A stretch of 10,416 nucleotides of DNA, taken from positions 1 through 10,416 of the forward strand of contig JAEZBW010000175.1 in the NCBI GenBank assembly GCA_023426765.1, given 5' to 3'. Below are positions 7,701-10,416 of this stretch, in pieces (within the stretch, counting starts at the first letter, position 1; the number at the start of each line of letters is the position of its first letter). The notes below the pieces were generated by a model. That model searched no databases. It saw only the letters and a list, made by a program, of their open reading frames with translations, and was not told the origin of the DNA. The translations under genes and the position numbers were made by a program. The stretch is from Bacillota bacterium. GTDB taxonomy: Bacteria > Bacillota > Clostridia > DSM-8532.

Positions 7701-7730
7701 AGAATGGCATATTTTCGGTTGATATGTCAA
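7701..7730 (-). promoter_or_regulatory. Candidate promoter for the vWA lipoprotein gene
   Basis: On the minus strand a perfect TTGACA (7730-7725) is followed after 18 bp by CATTCT (7706-7701), which is preceded by TG to give an extended -10. The -10 hexamer is poor (three of six consensus bases). The leader would be about 105 nt. The gene needs its own promoter here, because the comFB terminator lies upstream at 7773-7813. Confidence 0.3.
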
Positions 7731-7772
7731 TAGGCCTGAAAAGACATGATTTTTCCCTGATTTGCTCCAACA

Positions 7773-7813
7773 GAAAAAGACCTCTTAACGATTTCAATCG
7801 CATCCGAGGCCTT
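7773..7813 (-). terminator. Intrinsic terminator of the yqeG-aroE-like-comFB unit
   Basis: On the minus strand AAGGCCTC (7813-7806) pairs fully with GAGGTCTT (7784-7777), using one G-T wobble. Inside it, after an internal loop, CGAT-TGAA-ATCG forms a second small stem. A T-run (TCTTTTTCTG) follows. It begins 35 nt after the comFB stop codon and separates this unit from the vWA gene further left. Confidence 0.75.
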
Positions 7814-7847
7814 CCTAAAACAACATCAGCAGCAGGTTCGCAGGCTG

Positions 7848-8123
7848 TTAATCCGGTTTCTTATCATGCCGGGGATAACGCTTGACCAGAACGGCTGCCT
7901 TGGTAATGGCGGATATTACATCCACTTCAAACTGTGTTTTCAGGTTGTTGATTTTGGAATATACCTCACCCTTGACGGTGACAACATACTGGGGCGGCAA
8001 ATCATTCAATGCCTTCGCCGCAATATCCATCCTGCAGATTTCGCATTTGCACATGTTGATGTCCTTTAAAACATCATCCATGCTGTGGAATACAATCTCT
8101 TCCATGAAGTTTTTGATGATCAT
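7848..8123 (-). CDS. ComFB-family protein
   Basis: This 91-residue soluble protein matches the late-competence ComFB family. It has a short N-terminal helix region with the pattern ExxVxxxMDDVL, a cysteine cluster CKCEIC (Cys25, Cys27, Cys30) followed by DIAAKALNDLPPQYVVT, and a final helical part. The spaced cysteines suggest metal binding. ComFB takes its name from the Bacillus subtilis comF operon, where its role is unclear. Some cyanobacterial ComFB-domain proteins have been reported as cyclic-dinucleotide receptors. Here no comFA or comFC helicase/transferase genes are adjacent. The ATG at 8123 has GGGAGG (8137-8132) 8 nt upstream. The gene starts 36 bp after the AroE-like stop codon, so it is probably co-transcribed and is the last gene of the unit. 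Confidence 0.85.
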   Translation of the reverse strand: MIIKNFMEEIVFHSMDDVLKDINMCKCEICRMDIAAKALNDLPPQYVVTVKGEVYSKINNLKTQFEVDVISAITKAAVLVKRYPRHDKKPD

Positions 8124-8159
8124 CCCGTTAACCTCCCAATACAGCCATTCAGCCTGTCC

Positions 8160-9044
8160 TTAAACATTATATAACATCTCTTTCCAAATGTGAAACAGTT
8201 TCTTTTCACTTTCAGCATCGATCCGGACATCGGTCCACCACTGAAAAGCCTCCAGGCAGGAATGAAAAATCATGTCCCGGCCGTTGTAACACCTGCAGCC
8301 CTTTTCTTCCGCCATCTGCAGCAGCTTTGTCTGCGGAGGGTTATATACCATATCCAACACCAGATGATGCGACATAAACTGGTAATCTTCGGGGATCGGA
8401 TGGGTGTAAAGGTTCGGAAACATCCCGCTGGTGGTGGCGTGGATGATGATATCGGCATTATAAAAGCTGTGAATCGTTCCCGGATCATGAAAGTCTGCAA
8501 CCCGGGCAATGTTCTCATACTGACTGTTGACCAGACTGCACAGCCTGTTGGCTTTTTCGGGATTGCGGTTGGCGATGGTCAGTGCTTCGCAGTGCTGCTG
8601 CGCGCAGGCAATGGCGATAGCTTTGGCAGCGCCTCCGGCACCTATGAGGAAGATCTTTTTCCCGGCCAGCTTTTCACCGGTGATTAACGGAAACGCTTTC
8701 GTAAAGGCTGTTATTTCGGTATTATGCCCATGTAAACCATCGTTATGGAACCGGATAAGATTTACCGCTTCACAGACACTGGCTTCATCGGTAAGGGAAA
8801 CAAGCAGTTTTTCCAGATCGCAGCGGTATGGTGTGTCGATAAATACACCCTTACACTTTAACAGCCGCAGTGCGTCTATCGTCATGTAAAATTCACTTTT
8901 TACGGTTTCATACGGCATCATGATTGCATTATAGCCAATATATCCGCTGATTGCATTAAAAATGCCTGCGATGGGTGAAAAGCCGATGTTCTGACCTATG
9001 GATGCATACATTGCTGTCCTTCCATCGATACTCAACTGTGTCAT
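8160..9044 (-). CDS. AroE-like (shikimate dehydrogenase family) oxidoreductase with altered active site
   Basis: This 294-residue protein has the two-domain fold of shikimate dehydrogenase. The nucleotide-binding part is canonical: IGAGGAAKA (134-142), then NR (159-160) as in NADP-using AroE. SGMFP (206-210) and VYNPPQTKLL (233-242) are also kept. The substrate side differs. The usual NVTxPxK reads FIDTPYR (68-74), so the catalytic Lys is Arg74. The usual NTD reads NTE (108-110), so the catalytic Asp is Glu110. The usual Gln in GMLxxQ is Ser262. The N-terminal HSxSPxxHN motif is reduced to GFSP (21-24) with FN (29-30). Asn95 of AVN remains. The ATG at 9044 has GGAGGG (9056-9051) 6 nt upstream. 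It follows yqeG by 67 bp, and a yqeG/aroE neighbourhood is known in Bacillus. It may be a divergent shikimate dehydrogenase or an enzyme for another substrate. Confidence 0.88.
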   Translation of the reverse strand: MTQLSIDGRTAMYASIGQNIGFSPIAGIFNAISGYIGYNAIMMPYETVKSEFYMTIDALRLLKCKGVFIDTPYRCDLEKLLVSLTDEASVCEAVNLIRFHNDGLHGHNTEITAFTKAFPLITGEKLAGKKIFLIGAGGAAKAIAIACAQQHCEALTIANRNPEKANRLCSLVNSQYENIARVADFHDPGTIHSFYNADIIIHATTSGMFPNLYTHPIPEDYQFMSHHLVLDMVYNPPQTKLLQMAEEKGCRCYNGRDMIFHSCLEAFQWWTDVRIDAESEKKLFHIWKEMLYNV

Positions 9045-9076
9045 AGCACTCCCTCCGGTTTATCTTTTGAAGAAAT

Positions 9077-9095
9077 TTTCCTGATGGTCAGGAAA
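9077..9095. other. Perfect hairpin between yqeG and the AroE-like gene
   Basis: TTTCCTGA (9077-9084) and TCAGGAAA (9088-9095) form an 8-bp perfect stem around a 3-nt loop. On the minus strand it starts 16 nt after the yqeG stop and is followed by ATTTCTTC, a weak T-rich tail. It could be a leaky terminator that lowers expression of the two downstream genes, or an mRNA-stabilising hairpin. I see no separate promoter for the AroE-like gene after it. Confidence 0.5.
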
Positions 9096-9111
9096 TAAAC
9101 AAGTTCCAGAG

Positions 9112-9603
9112 TTAAATCGGCTTTTGCTTTACGAATAGTTTTTCGAGGATGCGTTTACAACGTACGGTGATGGGTTCATTCACGTCCAGCGGTTCGACCA
9201 GGATTGTGGTCAACCCCAGCCTGTTCCCGCCGCGGATATCGGTAAACAGCTGATCCCCGATGACAGCCGTTTCCTGCGGGATAAGCTTCAATTTCGTCAT
9301 GGCCTTCAAAAAGCCCTTATTGGAGGGCTTGAATGCACGGTAACGGGCATATAGCCCAAGCTTCTCGTTAAAAACATCCACTCTTCGCTTTGTCGCGTTT
9401 GACACAATGGCAGTCTGTATGCCATTTTTCTTGAAGAATGCGATCAGCTCAACAACTTTTTCATCGGGAATTTTTTGCTTGTGGGTGATCAGCGTATTAT
9501 CTATATCCAGAAGAACCCCTTTGATTCCTCGTTCCAGCAGCCAATCAACGTCCATGGTGAATATCGATTTTACGAATAAATCCGGTTGCAGACCCTTGCC
9601 CAT
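9112..9603 (-). CDS. yqeG: YqeG-family HAD phosphatase (subfamily IIIA)
   Basis: This 163-residue cytoplasmic HAD-superfamily hydrolase fits the YqeG family. Motif I is LLDIDNTLI, with the nucleophile Asp33 and acid/base Asp35. Motif II is VSNA (Ser68), the conserved Lys is Lys92 in AFKPSNKGF, and motif IV is GDQLFTD with Asp117 and Asp122. Length is normal for YqeG. The ATG at 9603 is preceded by AAAGG (9613-9609, 5 nt) and a better AGGAG (9620-9616, 12 nt). A longer frame reaching 9849 would run through the promoters and into ilvE, so it is rejected. It is the first gene of the leftward unit with the AroE-like and ComFB genes. Family members are thought to dephosphorylate small phosphorylated substrates such as phosphatidylglycerophosphate-like compounds. 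The substrate here is not determined. Confidence 0.93.
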   Translation of the reverse strand: MGKGLQPDLFVKSIFTMDVDWLLERGIKGVLLDIDNTLITHKQKIPDEKVVELIAFFKKNGIQTAIVSNATKRRVDVFNEKLGLYARYRAFKPSNKGFLKAMTKLKLIPQETAVIGDQLFTDIRGGNRLGLTTILVEPLDVNEPITVRCKRILEKLFVKQKPI

Positions 9604-9627
9604 AATAACCTTTGTCTCCTTTCGGTT

Positions 9628-9656
9628 ATCATACCAAACTTCAAAACTCCATGCAA
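9628..9656 (-). promoter_or_regulatory. Promoter of the yqeG unit
   Basis: On the minus strand TTGCAT (9656-9651) is followed after 17 bp by TATGAT (9633-9628). The start point would be near 9621, so the transcript begins almost at the AGGAG ribosome binding site and the leader is only about 18-20 nt. Confidence 0.65.
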
Positions 9657-9663
9657 GAATTTG

Positions 9664-9692
9664 TTTACAGTATTCGCCTGTTATGATAAAAT
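9664..9692 (+). promoter_or_regulatory. Extended -10 promoter of ilvE
   Basis: TTTACA (9664-9669) is followed after 17 bp by TAAAAT (9687-9692). A TGA precedes the hexamer, which makes an extended -10 element (TG at 9684-9685). The start would be near 9699, leaving a leader of about 64 nt. That is too short for a T-box, and I see no leader peptide rich in Leu, Ile or Val. Confidence 0.65.
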
Positions 9693-9758
9693 ACCTTAAT
9701 AATTCTATAGGGTTCTCCATTTTGAACGAGGTTATGAGTTGAGATAAAGGAGTGTGAC

Positions 9759-9779
9759 ATGAATGAAAATCACCATTGA
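9759..9779 (+). other. Six-codon ORF overlapping the ilvE start
   Basis: An ATG at 9759 lies 6 nt after AAAGGAG (9746-9752), closer to ideal spacing than the ilvE ATG at 9763 (10 nt). It opens a frame of six codons, MNENHH, ending in TGA at 9777-9779. It may be a decoy start that lowers ilvE translation, or it may have no effect. Confidence 0.3.
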
Positions 9780-10416
9780 AAGGACAAAAAATCCTAAGAC
9801 AAAGCCGGCCAGTGATACGCTGGTGTTTGGAAACACTTTCTCCGATCACATGTTTATTTGCGACTATTCAACCGAAAAAGGATGGCATGACGCACGGATC
9901 ATACCCTACCAGAACATCCCGATTGCTCCGTCGAACATGACGCTCCATTATGGTCAGAGTATTTTTGAGGGACTGAAAGCATACAAAACCACCGACAAAA
10001 AGGTGAATTTATTCCGCCCCATCGAAAACATCCGCCGTTTGAACTCCTCCTGCGTCAGAATGTGCATCCCCCCCATCGATGAAGCCTTCGGCGTGGAAGC
10101 CATTAAAACCCTGGTCGATGTCGACAGAGACTGGATCCCCGAAGAAGAAGGCACCTCCCTGTACATTCGCCCCTTCATTTTTGCGACCGATGCACATCTG
10201 GGTGTTCGTCCTTCAAATACTTACAGCTTTGTGATTATCACCGGTCCGGTCGGAGCCTATTACAAGGAAGGCATCAACCCGGTAAAAATATTCGTAGAAT
10301 CCAATTATGTGCGTGCCGTGATCGGCGGTCTTGGCGAAGCGAAAGCCGCCGCAAACTATGCTGCCAGCCTGAAAGCTCAGGTAGAGGCCAAGGAGAAGGG
10401 CTATACGCAGGTATTG
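9763..10416 (+). CDS. ilvE: Branched-chain amino acid aminotransferase (partial, 3' end outside window)
   Basis: This PLP enzyme catalyses the last step of valine, isoleucine and leucine synthesis, or the first step of their breakdown, exchanging amino groups with 2-oxoglutarate/glutamate. The 218 visible residues cover the N-terminal domain and the start of the C-terminal one. Landmarks are LHYGQSIFEGLKAY (about 61-74), FRPIENIRRLN (84-94), YIRPFIFA (134-141) and GGLGEAKAAANYAASLKAQ near 188-206, whose Lys in EAK is the PLP-binding lysine. It fits the longer IlvE class (about 350 residues), so roughly 140 residues lie outside. The ATG at 9763 is forced: an in-frame TGA occupies 9760-9762. 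AAAGGAG lies 10 nt upstream. Many codons, especially around 10015-10190, end in C (ATC, CCC, GAC, TCC), unlike the flanking genes, which suggests strong expression. Confidence 0.95.
   Translation, partial: MKITIERTKNPKTKPASDTLVFGNTFSDHMFICDYSTEKGWHDARIIPYQNIPIAPSNMTLHYGQSIFEGLKAYKTTDKKVNLFRPIENIRRLNSSCVRMCIPPIDEAFGVEAIKTLVDVDRDWIPEEEGTSLYIRPFIFATDAHLGVRPSNTYSFVIITGPVGAYYKEGINPVKIFVESNYVRAVIGGLGEAKAAANYAASLKAQVEAKEKGYTQVL

Noticed and set aside
7590..7730. N-terminal extension of the vWA protein by 47 residues
   Set aside because: The ATG at 7589 has an ideal AGGAGG and opens a lipoprotein signal peptide, which an extension would bury.
8190..8687. 165-residue open frame on the plus strand
   Set aside because: It is antisense to the AroE-like gene, which carries clear NADP-binding motifs. 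No family resemblance is seen in the antisense frame.
9693..9762. T-box or leader-peptide attenuator before ilvE
   Set aside because: The leader is only about 64 nt and has no T-box motif, no terminator hairpin and no run of Leu, Ile or Val codons.
9604..9849. N-terminal extension of YqeG by 82 residues
   Set aside because: It would cross both promoters and the first codons of ilvE. The ATG at 9603 gives a normal YqeG length.

Overview
The window reads as chromosomal DNA of a low-to-mid GC Gram-positive bacterium, most likely Bacillota and probably class Clostridia. This rests on strong AGGAGG-type ribosome binding sites, one forced TTG start, sigma-A-type promoters with TATAAT or extended -10 boxes, a yqeG/aroE-like pairing, a ComFB-family gene and a lipoprotein-type signal peptide. 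No rRNA, tRNA, CRISPR array, insertion sequence or phage gene is visible. The genus cannot be decided from the sequence.

Left part (1-883): a truncated ATPase of a nitrate/sulfonate/taurine-type ABC importer runs leftward out of the window. It is separated from the next block by a 291-bp divergent region. That region holds repeated TTGAGTCA-like sites, a good rightward promoter and a perfect 9-bp hairpin in the following leader.

Centre (884-5665, rightward): a three-gene operon of a MoxR-type AAA+ ATPase, a membrane-anchored DUF58 protein and a large membrane-bound transglutaminase-like protein. This is a recurrent bacterial gene set, thought to couple an AAA+ machine to vWA-type partner proteins and to act at the cell envelope. 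A GC-rich 29-bp tandem repeat sits between the second and third genes. Convergent to it (5847-7589, leftward) is a predicted lipoprotein with a full vWA domain (YfbK type). It is a plausible further partner, because MoxR ATPases are repeatedly found with vWA proteins.

Right part (7848-9603, leftward): a compact unit reading yqeG (HAD phosphatase), an AroE-like dehydrogenase, then a ComFB-family protein. It is driven by a clear promoter and closed by a clear intrinsic terminator. The AroE-like protein keeps the NADP-binding fold but has substitutions at nearly every shikimate-contacting or catalytic position I can align, including the Lys/Asp dyad. It is the most unusual protein in the window. 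Divergent from this unit, ilvE (branched-chain aminotransferase) starts at 9763 and runs off the right edge. It has its own extended -10 promoter and a six-codon ORF overlapping its start.

I do not see a clearly new defence or mobile system. The best candidates for novelty are the remodelled AroE-like enzyme in a yqeG-comFB unit, the MoxR/DUF58/transglutaminase/vWA-lipoprotein neighbourhood, and the GC-rich tandem repeat.
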